A stretch of DNA of 64,000 nt from Hoeflea sp. (GCA_020637795.1 JACKJT010000002.1:124001-188000); one strand, 5' to 3'. Shown: positions 45,768-55,809, counted from the first letter of the stretch. The notes: generated by a model not told the origin, from the sequence alone. Made by a program: numbers and translations.

Positions 45768-46547
45768 ATGGAAAACAATCTGATCAAGACCGTCATTGAG
45801 GACCACATCGCCGTCGTGACGATGGATGCGCCGCCGGTCAACGCCCAGAGCAGGGAATTCGTCGAGGAGCTGATCTCGGTCTTCGACGAGCTCAACGAGA
45901 CCCCGGGCGTGGGGGTGGTCGTTCTCACCGGCGCAGGCAAGTGCTTCTGCGCCGGCGCCGACATCAAGTCGCGCGCCAAGGTCGGCCAGGGCGCTCCCGG
46001 TGACACCAACCGGCACCTGCGCCGCGCCCGTGAAGTCGGCTTCGTCATCATCGAGATGAACATCCCTGTGATTGCCGCCGTCAACGGCGTGGCGCTCGGC
46101 GCCGGCATGGGGCTTGCGATCTGCAGCGACATGATCGTCGCCTCGAAGAACGCCTCCTTCGGCCTGCCGGAAATCGACATCGGGCTGATGGGCGGCGTCC
46201 GCCACACCATGCGCGTCTTCCCGCAGGGCCTGACGCGCCGCATGGTGCTCACCGGCTGGCGGGTTCCCGCCGAGGAACTCTACCGCCGCGGACTGATCGA
46301 GGCCTGCGTCGAGCCCGAGGAGCTGATGGACACGGCGATGGAGATCGCCCGCAACATCGCCTCGAAGAGCCCGGCCGCGATCCGGCTGGCCAAGCGCGCC
46401 ATCAACACGGTCGAGACCATGGGGCTCAAGGACGGCTACCGCTTCGAGCAGAATCTGACCGTGGAAATGACCCGGCACGAGGACAGCAAGGAAGCAATGC
46501 GCGCCTTTGTTGAAAAGCGCGCGCCGGTGTTCAAGGACGAGTTGTGA
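45768..46547 (+). CDS. Enoyl-CoA hydratase/isomerase (crotonase) family protein
   Basis: Crotonase fold, 259 residues. Oxyanion-hole segments are present: CAGADIKSRA and NGVALGAGMGLAICSD. The position of the first catalytic Glu of hydratases is Gly115 here (MGLAICSD instead of CELAMMCD), while the second Glu is kept as E135 in FGLPEIDIG. It may therefore be an isomerase, hydrolase or lyase and not a standard hydratase. It lies between the two acyl-CoA dehydrogenases and its stop overlaps the next start (TGATG). Confidence 0.88.
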   Translation: MENNLIKTVIEDHIAVVTMDAPPVNAQSREFVEELISVFDELNETPGVGVVVLTGAGKCFCAGADIKSRAKVGQGAPGDTNRHLRRAREVGFVIIEMNIPVIAAVNGVALGAGMGLAICSDMIVASKNASFGLPEIDIGLMGGVRHTMRVFPQGLTRRMVLTGWRVPAEELYRRGLIEACVEPEELMDTAMEIARNIASKSPAAIRLAKRAINTVETMGLKDGYRFEQNLTVEMTRHEDSKEAMRAFVEKRAPVFKDEL

Positions 46548-47710
46548 TGGCAAAGCAGCAGGACTGGAACAGCCTCTCCGACGCCGAGTTCCGGCAGATC
46601 TTCCGCACTTGGGTGGACGAGAACTGCCCGATGCATCTGCGCAACATGCGCAAGCAGCGGCCGGTGTTCGACGAGGTGGCGGAATGGTACCACGCGCTCG
46701 CCGAGAAGGGCTGGCTGTCGCCGGTCTGGCCGCAGGAGTATGGCGGCATGGGGCTCAATGCCGCCAAGCACATCATCTATGTCGAGGAATGGGCCCGGCT
46801 CGGCTGTCCGCGCATTCCCGACCACGGCATCGGCCTGGTCGGTCCGCTGCTGATCGAATTCGGCACCGAGGCGCAAAAGGCGCACTACCTGCCGCGCATC
46901 CTCTCGGGCCAGGATGTCTGGTGCCAGGGCTATTCCGAACCCGGCGCCGGCTCCGACCTTGCCAGCCTGCGCACCGCAGCGGTGCGCGACGGTGATAGTT
47001 TCATCGTCAACGGCCAGAAGATCTGGACCACGCTCGCCCACTGCGCCAAATGGATTCTTCTCCTGACCCGCACCTCGCGCGACGAGAAGGTCAAGCAGAA
47101 GGGCATCACCGTGCTGCTGGTCGACCTGACCTCGCCGGGCGTCACCGTGCGTCCGATCGAGAACCTGCGCCAGGAGGCCGATTTCTGCGAGGTGTTCTTC
47201 GAGAATGTCCGCGTTCCGGCCGAAAACCTCGTGGGCGAAGTCGACAAGGGCTGGAACCTCGCCAAGGCGGTGCTCGGCCACGAGCGCATCTTTCTTGGCG
47301 CACCGTCGCGGCCCGAGGTGGCGCTGTCGCGGCTCGAGCAGCTGGCCGAAGCGCGCGGCGCTTTCCAGGATCCCGCTTTCGTCGCCCGCTACGCCCGGCT
47401 CAGGCTCGATCTCTACGATCTCGGCTCGGCCTTCGAGCGTTTCGCCCGGCAGCTGCGCGACAACGGAACGCTCGGCGCGGACGTGTCGGTGCTCAAGATC
47501 TTCTGTTCCGAGCTCTACCAGAAGATCACCGAGGAGACCCTCGATATCGCGGGCGAGGAGGCCCGCTTTCTCGACGATCTGCCGGCAGGAAACGGCCATG
47601 TCGATGCAATGAACCTGTATCTCGATTCCCGCGCGCTGGCGATCTTCGGCGGCTCGAACGAGATCCAGCGGACGATTCTGGCCAAGGCCGTGCTCGGGTT
47701 GCCATCCTGA
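46547..47710 (+). CDS. Acyl-CoA dehydrogenase, second of a pair
   Basis: 387 residues, FadE-like with intact motifs: WCQGYSEPGAGSDLASL, GQKIWTTLAH, and the C-terminal FGGSNEIQRTILAKAVLGLP. Introduces a trans-2,3 double bond into an acyl-CoA with FAD. Together with the shorter enzyme at 44632 it may form an alpha2-beta2 dehydrogenase, as known for steroid and cholesterol side-chain or ring-derived CoA esters. Start ATG 46547 overlaps the crotonase stop. The bulky-substrate preference is an inference from this pairing. Confidence 0.93.
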   Translation: MAKQQDWNSLSDAEFRQIFRTWVDENCPMHLRNMRKQRPVFDEVAEWYHALAEKGWLSPVWPQEYGGMGLNAAKHIIYVEEWARLGCPRIPDHGIGLVGPLLIEFGTEAQKAHYLPRILSGQDVWCQGYSEPGAGSDLASLRTAAVRDGDSFIVNGQKIWTTLAHCAKWILLLTRTSRDEKVKQKGITVLLVDLTSPGVTVRPIENLRQEADFCEVFFENVRVPAENLVGEVDKGWNLAKAVLGHERIFLGAPSRPEVALSRLEQLAEARGAFQDPAFVARYARLRLDLYDLGSAFERFARQLRDNGTLGADVSVLKIFCSELYQKITEETLDIAGEEARFLDDLPAGNGHVDAMNLYLDSRALAIFGGSNEIQRTILAKAVLGLPS

Positions 47711-47737
47711 TGCGCGGCGAGGGAGGAGAGACGGGCC

Positions 47738-48527
47738 ATGCAACAGTCTGAAAAGCGCAATCCCGCAGCCGAAGATCCGGCTGCCGGCGATTATGCCCTT
47801 GAAGCGCGGGGCATCAGCAAATCCTTCGGCGGCTTCTTCGCGGTCAAGGATGTCGACCTGAAGATCAGGCGTGGATCCGTGCATGCGCTGATCGGGCCCA
47901 ACGGTGCGGGCAAGACCACCTGCTTCAACATGCTGACCAAGGCGCTCCAGCCGACCTCCGGGCAGATCCTGCTTGAGGGTCGCGACATTTCGGGTCTCTC
48001 TACATCCGAGGTGGCGCAACTGGGCCTGGTACGGTCGTTCCAGATCTCCGCCACATTCCCGCACCTGACCTGCCTCGAAAACGTCCGCGTCGCGCTGCAG
48101 TCGAAATACGGCAAATCCTTCCATTTCTGGCGCTCGCTGCGGGCGGTCTCCGAGCTCAACGAGCGCGCCATGGCGCTGCTCGGCGAAGTCGGTCTCGCCG
48201 ACAGCGCCGGCCTTGCCGCCTCCGATCTCTCCTACGGCAAGAAACGCGCGCTCGAGATTGCCACCACGCTGGCGCTCGATCCTTCGGTGATGCTGCTCGA
48301 CGAGCCGACGGCCGGCATGGGGCACGAGGACATCGAGCCGATCACCGAGCTGATCGCCAGGGTCGGCAGGGACCGCACGATTCTCATCATCGAGCACAAC
48401 CTCTCCGTGGTCTCCACGCTCAGCGAACGCATCACCGTGCTCAAGCAGGGCGAAGTCCTCACCGAGGGCACCTATGCCGAAGTGTCGAGCAACCCGGACG
48501 TGATCAGTGCCTATATGGGAGGCGTCG

Positions 48528-48538
<11 letters not shown>
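47738..48538 (+). CDS. ABC transporter ATP-binding protein, LivG-like
   Basis: 266 residues, the larger nucleotide-binding subunit of a branched-chain-amino-acid type importer. Walker A GPNGAGKT at 53-60, signature LSYGKKRALE (LSYG in place of LSGG), Walker B VMLLDEPTAG, and the C-terminal Liv-type SERITVLKQGEVLTEGT. ATG 47738. It has an N-terminal extension of about 20 residues relative to typical LivG. Overlaps livF by 11 bases. Supplies energy for import with the livF, livH and livM products. Confidence 0.94.
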
Positions 48539-49247
<709 letters not shown>

Positions 49248-49253
49248 GCGGCG

Positions 49254-50135
49254 ATGTTCGACGGCATTTCAATCCAACTCCTCATGGGCCAGCTGCTGAT
49301 CGGCCTGATCAACGGCTCCTTCTACGCCATGCTTTCCATGGGGCTGGCGATCATCTTCGGGCTCATGCACGTGGTCAACTTCGCCCACGGCGCGCAATAC
49401 ATGCTCGGCGCCTTCATCGCCTGGCTGCTGCTCAACACGCTCGGCATCAACTACTGGGGCGCGCTGTTCATCGCGCCAGTGGTCGTGGCGGCTTTCGGCA
49501 TCGTCATGGAGCGGCTGGTGCTCAAGCCGATCCACCATCTCGACCACCTCTACGGCCTGCTCGCCACCTATGCGGTGACGCTGATCATCGAGGGGTTGAT
49601 CCGCCAGCAATATGGCTCCTCCGGTCTTCCCTATTCCTCGCCGATCCCCGGCGGGGTCAATCTGGGCTTCATGTTCCTGCCCTGGTACCGGCTCTGGGTG
49701 GTGCTGTTCTCCTTCGCCATGTGCCTTGGCACCTGGTACCTGATCGAGCACACCAGGCTCGGCTCCTACCTGAGGGCCGCCAACGAAAACCCCGAAATCG
49801 TTGAATCCTTCGGCATCAACGTGCCGCGGATGATCACGCTGACCTATGCCTTCGGCGTCGGCCTGGCGGGGCTGAGCGGCGTGCTGGCAGCGCCGATCTA
49901 CCAGGTGTCGCCATCGATGGGATCGAGCCTGATGATCGTCATCTTCGCGGTCGTGGTGATCGGCGGCATGGGCTCGATCATGGGCGCCATCCTCACCGGC
50001 TACCTGCTCGGCGTGGTCGAGGGCCTGACCAAGGTGTTCTACCCCGAAGCCGCCAATCTGGTGATCTTCGTCATCATGATCCTGGCGCTGATCCTGCGCC
50101 CGCAGGGCCTGTTTTCGAAGAAGGAGGGCGCGTGA
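49254..50135 (+). CDS. Branched-chain amino acid type ABC permease, LivH-like
   Basis: 293 residues with about eight transmembrane helices. Typical opening QLLIGLINGSFYAMLSMGLAIIFGLMHVVNFAHGA, then RAANENPEIVESFGINVPR, the cytoplasmic EAA-like loop for ATPase contact. Stop overlaps the livM-like start. The substrate range of such permeases is broad and includes aromatic and other carboxylates; the island context suggests the pathway's growth substrate. Confidence 0.94.
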   Translation: MFDGISIQLLMGQLLIGLINGSFYAMLSMGLAIIFGLMHVVNFAHGAQYMLGAFIAWLLLNTLGINYWGALFIAPVVVAAFGIVMERLVLKPIHHLDHLYGLLATYAVTLIIEGLIRQQYGSSGLPYSSPIPGGVNLGFMFLPWYRLWVVLFSFAMCLGTWYLIEHTRLGSYLRAANENPEIVESFGINVPRMITLTYAFGVGLAGLSGVLAAPIYQVSPSMGSSLMIVIFAVVVIGGMGSIMGAILTGYLLGVVEGLTKVFYPEAANLVIFVIMILALILRPQGLFSKKEGA

Positions 50136-51067
50136 TGAGCCGCTATCTTGGCCTCGCCGCGATCCTCGTCCTGGCGCTGATCGCACCGTTCTTCGTCTAC
50201 TCGGTGACGCTGATGACGATCCTCGTCTTCGTCATCTTCGCATCCTCCTTCAACCTGCTCCTGGGCTACGCTGGCCTTCTCAGCTTCGGCCAGGCGATGT
50301 TCTTCGGCACAGCCGCCTACATCACCGGCCATATCCTCAAGACCACCGGCGTCACGCTGGAGATCGCGCTTCTTGGCGGCATGCTGGTCGGCGCCGTGAT
50401 GGGGTTCCTCGTCGGCCTGGTGGCGGTGCGCCGCTCGGGCATCCAGTTCGCCATGATCACCTTTGCCATCGCCCAGTTCGTCTACTTCCTGCTGCTGCAG
50501 TCCGAATTCACCGGCGGCGAGGACGGCATGCAGCGTATTCCGCGCACCGAAATCTTCGGCTTGATCGACCTGTCGGACAATTTCTCCTTCTATTACTTCG
50601 TCCTGGCGGTGACCGTGCTTGCCGTCGCCTTCTTCTACCGCGTCGTCCATTCGCCCTTCGGCGAGGTGCTCAAGGCGATCCGCGACAACGAGCCGAGGGT
50701 GGAATCGCTCGGCTTCAAGCCCGACCGCTACAAGCTGGTGGCGATGACGCTCTCGGCCGGCATGGCGGGGCTCGCAGGCGGGCTCAAGGCCACGGTGTTT
50801 CAGTTCGCCACGCTCACCGATGTCTCGTGGCACGTCTCGGGCGAGGTCATCTTCATGACCCTGCTCGGCGGTCTCGGCACGCTGACCGGGCCGATGGTAG
50901 GCGCCGGCATCGTCATCGGCCTCAACGACCACCTGGCGCAGTTCGGCGAATGGGCACTGATTTCTCAAGGCGTGATCCTGCTGGCCGTCATCCTGTTCTT
51001 CCGGCGCGGCGTGGTCGGCGAACTCGGCGCGCTCGTCCGCCGCTACAAGGCCGGAGGGCGCAAGTGA
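50135..51067 (+). CDS. Branched-chain amino acid type ABC permease, LivM-like
   Basis: 310 residues, membrane permease of the LivM type with about nine hydrophobic segments. Signature pieces: FNLLLGYAGLLSFGQAMFFGTAAY, the contact loop GEVLKAIRDNEPRVESLGF and FMTLLGGLGTLTGPMVGAG. ATG 50135 overlaps the livH-like stop (TGATG). Completes the importer together with the binding protein at 35736. Confidence 0.94.
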   Translation: MSRYLGLAAILVLALIAPFFVYSVTLMTILVFVIFASSFNLLLGYAGLLSFGQAMFFGTAAYITGHILKTTGVTLEIALLGGMLVGAVMGFLVGLVAVRRSGIQFAMITFAIAQFVYFLLLQSEFTGGEDGMQRIPRTEIFGLIDLSDNFSFYYFVLAVTVLAVAFFYRVVHSPFGEVLKAIRDNEPRVESLGFKPDRYKLVAMTLSAGMAGLAGGLKATVFQFATLTDVSWHVSGEVIFMTLLGGLGTLTGPMVGAGIVIGLNDHLAQFGEWALISQGVILLAVILFFRRGVVGELGALVRRYKAGGRK

Positions 51068-51164
51068 TGCGCCCAGGCCACCAGCTTGGCGCAGTGCGGG
51101 TGCCGCCCGCCGCCACGCTCCCTTTCAAGACCAGCATTTCAAACTTGATCCCAGAGGTATCGAC

Positions 51165-52805
51165 ATGAACTCCCAGACAGGAAACCCGGCCACCAGACGT
51201 GTGGACATCATCGTTGTCGGCGCCGGCTTCGGCGGCATGTACGCGGTCTACCGCTTCCGCGAAATGGGCAAGAAAGTCCTCGGCATCGAGGCCGGCGGCG
51301 ATGTCGGCGGGGTCTGGTACTGGAACCGCTATCCCGGCGCGCGCTGCGACCTGATGAGCGTCGATTACAGCTACGGCTTCTCCGACGAAATCCAGCAGGA
51401 ATGGAGCTGGTCGGAGCAGTTCGCCGCCCAGCCGGAAATTCTCGCCTATGCCAATTTCGTCGCCGACAAGCTCAAGCTGCGCGACAATTACCTGTTTAAC
51501 ACGCGGGTCGAGAGCGCGGTGTGGGATGACAAGGCGAAACTCTGGCGCGCCACGCTTGACAGCGGCGAGATCGTCGAGGCGCCGTACTGCATCATGGCGA
51601 CGGGCCCCTTGTCGGTCCCCAAGGATCCGGAGATCGACGGCATCGGCAAGTTCAAGGGCCAGATCTTCAGAGCCCAGAAATGGCCGCACGAGAAGGTCGA
51701 TTTCACCGGCAAGCGGGTCGGCGTGATCGGCACCGGCTCCTCCGGCATCCAGATCGTCCAGGAGGTCGGCCGCCAGGCAGGCGAGCTCTATGTCTACCAG
51801 CGCACGCCGAGCTGGAGCCTGCCGATGCGCAACCACGTGATATCGGACGAGTACCAGGCCGAGATGAAGGCCAACTATCCCGGCATGCGGGCGGCGATGC
51901 GGCTCAATCCGACCGGCGGCACCCGCCCGGTCACCTCCAGGCCGTATTTCAGCCTGCCGCCGGAGCAGCGGTTTCTGACCATGGAGCAGGCCTGGATCAA
52001 TGGCGGCCACACCTTCCTCGGCTCCTTCTCCGACCTCCTGGTCAACCAGGCGGCCAACGATCAGGTCGCCGAATTCGTCCGCGGCAAGATCGACGAGGTG
52101 GTCGACGATCCGGCGACCGCCGAGGCGCTCAAACCCCGCGGCTACCCGGCCTTCGCCCGCCGGCCCTGTCTCGATACCGAGTACTACGAGACCTTCAACC
52201 TGCCCAACGTGCATCTCAAGGACTGCCTCAAGGATCCGATCGTCGAGATCACCGAGAACGGCATCCGCACCGAGGCCGGCGAGGTCGAACTCGACATGAT
52301 CATCTTCGCCACCGGCTATGACGCGCTCACCGGCGCGCTGATGGCGTTCCGGGTCGAGGGCCGCGACGGCCGCTCGATCAACGACAAGTGGAAGGGCGGC
52401 GCCCAGTCCTATCTCGGCCTGATGGTCGAGGGCTTCCCCAACATGTTCCTGACCTGTGGTCCCAATGGGCCGGCCGCACTTGCTAACATCATCACCATCA
52501 GCGAGCACGATGTCGACTGGATCGCCGATCTGATCACCCACATGGAAAAGACCGGACAGGCCGTCGTGGAGGCGACGGAGGCAGGCGAAACGCGCTGGAT
52601 GGATGTCGTCGTCAACCTCGCCGCCATGTCGCTGGTGCGCAAGGCCAAGACCTGGTGGGTCGGTGCCAATGTCGAGGGCAAGTCGCAGGGCCTGACAATG
52701 TTCATCGGCGGCTTCAACAAATACGCAGAAGCCTGTGCCGCGGCAAAGACCGGCGGCTATTCCGAACTCGCCTTCGAGCCGGCGCGGCAGAACGCCGAAG
52801 CCTGA
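51165..52805 (+). CDS. Flavin-containing monooxygenase of the Baeyer-Villiger type (atypical fingerprint)
   Basis: 546 residues, class B flavoprotein monooxygenase that converts ketones to esters or lactones using NADPH and O2. FAD site GAGFGG near 19-24, GGVWYWNRYPGARCD near 48-62, NADPH site GTGSSG near 189, active-site Arg likely in ARRPCLDTEYYETFN, and C-terminal FATGYDA. The fingerprint FxGxxxHxxxWP reads FKGQIFRAQKWP: Arg169 (codon AGA, rare here) replaces His. The size and remaining motifs match cyclohexanone/phenylacetone monooxygenases. AGAGG lies before the ATG. Whether the His to Arg change alters activity is unknown. Confidence 0.9.
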   Translation: MNSQTGNPATRRVDIIVVGAGFGGMYAVYRFREMGKKVLGIEAGGDVGGVWYWNRYPGARCDLMSVDYSYGFSDEIQQEWSWSEQFAAQPEILAYANFVADKLKLRDNYLFNTRVESAVWDDKAKLWRATLDSGEIVEAPYCIMATGPLSVPKDPEIDGIGKFKGQIFRAQKWPHEKVDFTGKRVGVIGTGSSGIQIVQEVGRQAGELYVYQRTPSWSLPMRNHVISDEYQAEMKANYPGMRAAMRLNPTGGTRPVTSRPYFSLPPEQRFLTMEQAWINGGHTFLGSFSDLLVNQAANDQVAEFVRGKIDEVVDDPATAEALKPRGYPAFARRPCLDTEYYETFNLPNVHLKDCLKDPIVEITENGIRTEAGEVELDMIIFATGYDALTGALMAFRVEGRDGRSINDKWKGGAQSYLGLMVEGFPNMFLTCGPNGPAALANIITISEHDVDWIADLITHMEKTGQAVVEATEAGETRWMDVVVNLAAMSLVRKAKTWWVGANVEGKSQGLTMFIGGFNKYAEACAAAKTGGYSELAFEPARQNAEA

Positions 52806-52880
52806 CAGCAGGGTTTCGGGCAAGGTTCGGCCAGTGCCCGGCTTGCCCGTGCCCCGATCTCGATTGATGGAGATGCAGCG

Positions 52881-54080
52881 TTGAGTGCTCTGTTTCAGCC
52901 CCTTGAGATGGGCGGCGTTTCGCTCGAAAACCGCATCGTCGTCTCGCCGATGTGCCAGTACAGCGCCGTCGAGGGGCTGGCGCAGCCCTGGCACCTGGTC
53001 CATGTCGGCGGACTGATGCTGTCGGGTGCGGGCCTAGTCATCATGGAGGCCACCGCGACCGAAGCGGCGGGGCGCATCACCCACGGCTGCCTCGGGCTCT
53101 ACACCGATGAGCATGAGGCGGCGCTGTCGTCGCTGGTCTCGGAGGCTAAGAAATTGTCGGACGCGGCGATCGGCATCCAGCTCAGCCACGCCGGCCGCCG
53201 CGCCTCCTGCCGTTCGATCCGCGACCGCAACAAGGGCGAATCGCTGCCGCCGGAGGAGGGCGCCTGGCAGACCTTCGGCCCCTCCGGTTTCGGCTATGAC
53301 GAGACCTGGCATACGCCAAAAGAGATGGACGCCGGCGACATCGCCCGCGTGACACAATCCTTTGTCGACGCCGCCCTCCGCGCCAACCGGGCCGGCTTCG
53401 ATGTGCTCGAGATCCATGCCGCCCACGGCTACCTGCTGCACCAGTTCCTGTCCCCGGTCACCAACCACCGCACCGACGCCTATGGCGGCTCGACGGAAAA
53501 CCGCATGCGGTTTCCGCTCGAGGTGGTGCGCGCGGTCAGGGCGGCCTGGCCGAAGCACAAGGCGCTCGGCGTAAGGGTCAATTCCACCGACTGGCATCCC
53601 GAAGGCCAGTGCATCGCCGATGCGCTGACATTCACGCAGCGGCTCGAGGCGGCGGGCATCGATTATGTGGTGATGTCGGCGGGCAATCTGGCGCCAGGAT
53701 CGAAGATCCCGCCGGCGACGCCCGGTCACCAGGTGAACTTCGCGACCCTGATCAAGAGGCGCACCAGCCTGGTCACGATGGCAGTCGGCCTGATCGCCAC
53801 GCCGGAGCTCGCCGAGGAGATCATCGGCAACAACAAGGCAGATCTGGTGGCAATCGGCCGGGCAATGCTCGACAATCCACGATGGGGCCTGCATGCCGCA
53901 GCAAGACTGGGCGTCGACGTCGACTACGCGCCGCAATATCTGCGCGCCCGGCCCAACAACTGGCTCGGCTTCCCGCTGGTCCATCCCGACGCGCAACCCG
54001 TCCAGGCCACCCGCCAGGCAGATCGTCCGGCCTCAGGCGCCGGCTGGGACCGGCCCGCGATCGAGCCCGCCCGGTCCTGA
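52881..54080 (+). CDS. Old yellow enzyme family NADH:flavin oxidoreductase, YqjM/XenA-like
   Basis: 399 residues, FMN TIM-barrel ene-reductase. Start TTG 52881 is set by GGAG 8 bases upstream and by the family opening MSALFQPLEMGGVSLENRI. SPMCQYS holds Cys25 typical of the thermophilic-like OYE class, and His179/His182 in HAAHGYLL bind the substrate carbonyl. C-terminal ~40 residues (after NNWLGFPL) are extra. It can reduce C=C of an enone, for example carvone-type. Last gene of the island: its stop lies 9 bp from the convergent moeA stop. Confidence 0.93.
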   Translation: MSALFQPLEMGGVSLENRIVVSPMCQYSAVEGLAQPWHLVHVGGLMLSGAGLVIMEATATEAAGRITHGCLGLYTDEHEAALSSLVSEAKKLSDAAIGIQLSHAGRRASCRSIRDRNKGESLPPEEGAWQTFGPSGFGYDETWHTPKEMDAGDIARVTQSFVDAALRANRAGFDVLEIHAAHGYLLHQFLSPVTNHRTDAYGGSTENRMRFPLEVVRAVRAAWPKHKALGVRVNSTDWHPEGQCIADALTFTQRLEAAGIDYVVMSAGNLAPGSKIPPATPGHQVNFATLIKRRTSLVTMAVGLIATPELAEEIIGNNKADLVAIGRAMLDNPRWGLHAAARLGVDVDYAPQYLRARPNNWLGFPLVHPDAQPVQATRQADRPASGAGWDRPAIEPARS

Positions 54081-54089
54081 GCCGGAGGA

Positions 54090-55301
54090 TCAGTCCCGCA
54101 GCACCAGCACCTCGCAGGTCGAACCGGCCTTGGCCGGCGGCGCGAAAGGCGGCCTGATGATCAGGCAGCGGGCGTCGGCGAAGACCGTCATCAGCGAGGA
54201 ATCCTGTTTCGCCGAAGGGGTGGCGACAAGCTGGCCTTCGGCATTTGTCTGAAGGTCGCCGCGCAGATAGTCCTGACGCTGATCGTTTTCCGGCAGGTCC
54301 TTGCCCAGAAGCGCGGTTCTCTTCCGGTCCGGGTCTGGCTGTCCGGCCAGCCGCGCAATCAGCGGCTCCAGGAACAGGTAGGCGCAGACCAGGCTCGAGG
54401 CCGGGTTTCCGGGCAGCCCCAGCACCCGCAATTGGCCCAGATTGCCTGACATCAGCGGCTTGCCCGGCCGCATCGCGATCTTCCAGAAATCGAGCGCCAT
54501 GCCGCGGGCCGTCAGCGCCTCCTGCACCAGGTCGTGGTCGCCGACCGAGGCGCCGCCGATCGTCACCAGCACGTCGACCTCGTGCGCGATGGCTGTATCC
54601 AGCGCCTCGTCGAGCGCGTCCAGACGATCCGCGGCAATGCCGAGATCAAAGACCTCGGCGCCTGCGCTGCGCGCCAGGGCGGCGATGCCGAACGTGTTCG
54701 ACGCGATGATCTGGCCCGGGCCGAGCGTCTGGCCCGGCAGGCGCAACTCGTCGCCGGTGGCGAGGATCGCCACCCGCGGCCTGCGGACGACCGGCACTTC
54801 GGCATGGTTCATTGCCGCCGCGAGCGTGATGGCGCCGGCATCGAGCAGCCGGCCCTTTTCGAGCCAGGTCCTGCCTTCGGTGAAATCGACGCCGGCGGGC
54901 CTGATGTTGCGGCCGGCTTCGGGCGCTTCCTTGACCAGCACCAGCCCGTCGTCGAGCCGCTCGGTGTTTTCCTGGATCAGCACGGTATCCGCGCCCTCGG
55001 GCACCGGCGCGCCGGTAAAGGTGCGGACGGTCGAGCCGGGCGCGAGAGCGCCGTCAAATCCGTGGCCGGCGGCGGATTCTCCCTGCAGCCTGAGTTTGGC
55101 GCCGGTCACCGCTTCCGATGCCCTGACCGCATAGCCGTCCATCGCCGATGCCGCGAACGGCGGCTGCGTGCGCAGGGCCATGAGATCGCGGGCAAGCACC
55201 CGTCCGCCGCTGTCGGCCAGGCCCAGCATCTCGGTTTCGGCACTGGCTTCCGCGCCGTCCAGAATCCGTCTCAGGGCCTCGTCAACGGGCATCAGTGCCA
55301 T
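54090..55301 (-). CDS. moeA: Molybdopterin molybdenumtransferase MoeA
   Basis: Inserts molybdate into adenylated molybdopterin. 403 residues (E. coli 411). ATG 55301 (MALMPVDEALRRI) is preceded by AAGGAC; longer frames overlap moaC in another phase. Motifs: AASAMDGYAVRA near the N-terminus, FTGAPVPEGADTVL, VTIGGASVGDHD and KIAMRPGKPL. It follows moaC after 13 bp in the trpD-trpC-moaC-moeA run. In rhizobial order the next gene is lexA, here displaced 20 kb. Confidence 0.96.
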   Translation of the reverse strand: MALMPVDEALRRILDGAEASAETEMLGLADSGGRVLARDLMALRTQPPFAASAMDGYAVRASEAVTGAKLRLQGESAAGHGFDGALAPGSTVRTFTGAPVPEGADTVLIQENTERLDDGLVLVKEAPEAGRNIRPAGVDFTEGRTWLEKGRLLDAGAITLAAAMNHAEVPVVRRPRVAILATGDELRLPGQTLGPGQIIASNTFGIAALARSAGAEVFDLGIAADRLDALDEALDTAIAHEVDVLVTIGGASVGDHDLVQEALTARGMALDFWKIAMRPGKPLMSGNLGQLRVLGLPGNPASSLVCAYLFLEPLIARLAGQPDPDRKRTALLGKDLPENDQRQDYLRGDLQTNAEGQLVATPSAKQDSSLMTVFADARCLIIRPPFAPPAKAGSTCEVLVLRD

Positions 55302-55314
55302 CGGGTCTTGTCCT

Positions 55315-55809
55315 TCAGGTGTCGAGTTTCCAGTCGCCGGATTTGCCGCCCGATTTCGCCAGCACCTTGATGCCGCCGATCTCCATGCCACGGTCCACCG
55401 CCTTGGCCATGTCGTAGATGGTCAGACAGGTCACCGAGACGGCGGTCAGCGCCTCCATCTCGACCCCGGTCTTGCCGGTGAGCTTGGCCAGCGCATGCAC
55501 CCTGAGGCCCGGCAGCGTCTCGTCGGGTTCGATGTCGACGCTGACCTTGGTCAGCGCCAGCGGATGGCACAGCGGAATGAGATTGGCGGTCTGCTTGGCG
55601 GCCATGATCCCGGCGATCCGCGCCGCGCCGATCACGTCGCCCTTCTTCATGTTGCCGGCGAGGATCAGCTGAAGCGTCTCGGGCTTCATCCGCACCTGGC
55701 CGACAGCCTCGGCGATCCGCACCGTGTCGGCCTTGTCGCCGACATCGACCATCGCCGCCGAGCCGTCCTCGGCGAGATGGGTCAGGCGCGGGGAGGTCTC
55801 CTCAGCCAT
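55315..55809 (-). CDS. moaC: Cyclic pyranopterin monophosphate synthase accessory protein MoaC
   Basis: Second enzyme of molybdenum cofactor synthesis, forming cPMP from the MoaA product. 164 residues. Conserved HLAEDGSAAMVDVGDKADT, AKQTANLIPLCHPL with the catalytic region and EMEALTAVSVTCLTIYDM, plus KSGGKSGDW near the end. It starts at 55809, directly next to the trpC stop. Confidence 0.98.
   Translation of the reverse strand: MAEETSPRLTHLAEDGSAAMVDVGDKADTVRIAEAVGQVRMKPETLQLILAGNMKKGDVIGAARIAGIMAAKQTANLIPLCHPLALTKVSVDIEPDETLPGLRVHALAKLTGKTGVEMEALTAVSVTCLTIYDMAKAVDRGMEIGGIKVLAKSGGKSGDWKLDT

Noticed and set aside
46436..48397. 653-codon minus-strand frame opposite acyl-CoA dehydrogenase and livG-like genes
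   Set aside because: Antisense shadow over well-supported genes.
50988..53003. 671-codon minus-strand frame opposite the BVMO
   Set aside because: Antisense; no motif, while the plus frame has clear FAD and NADPH motifs.
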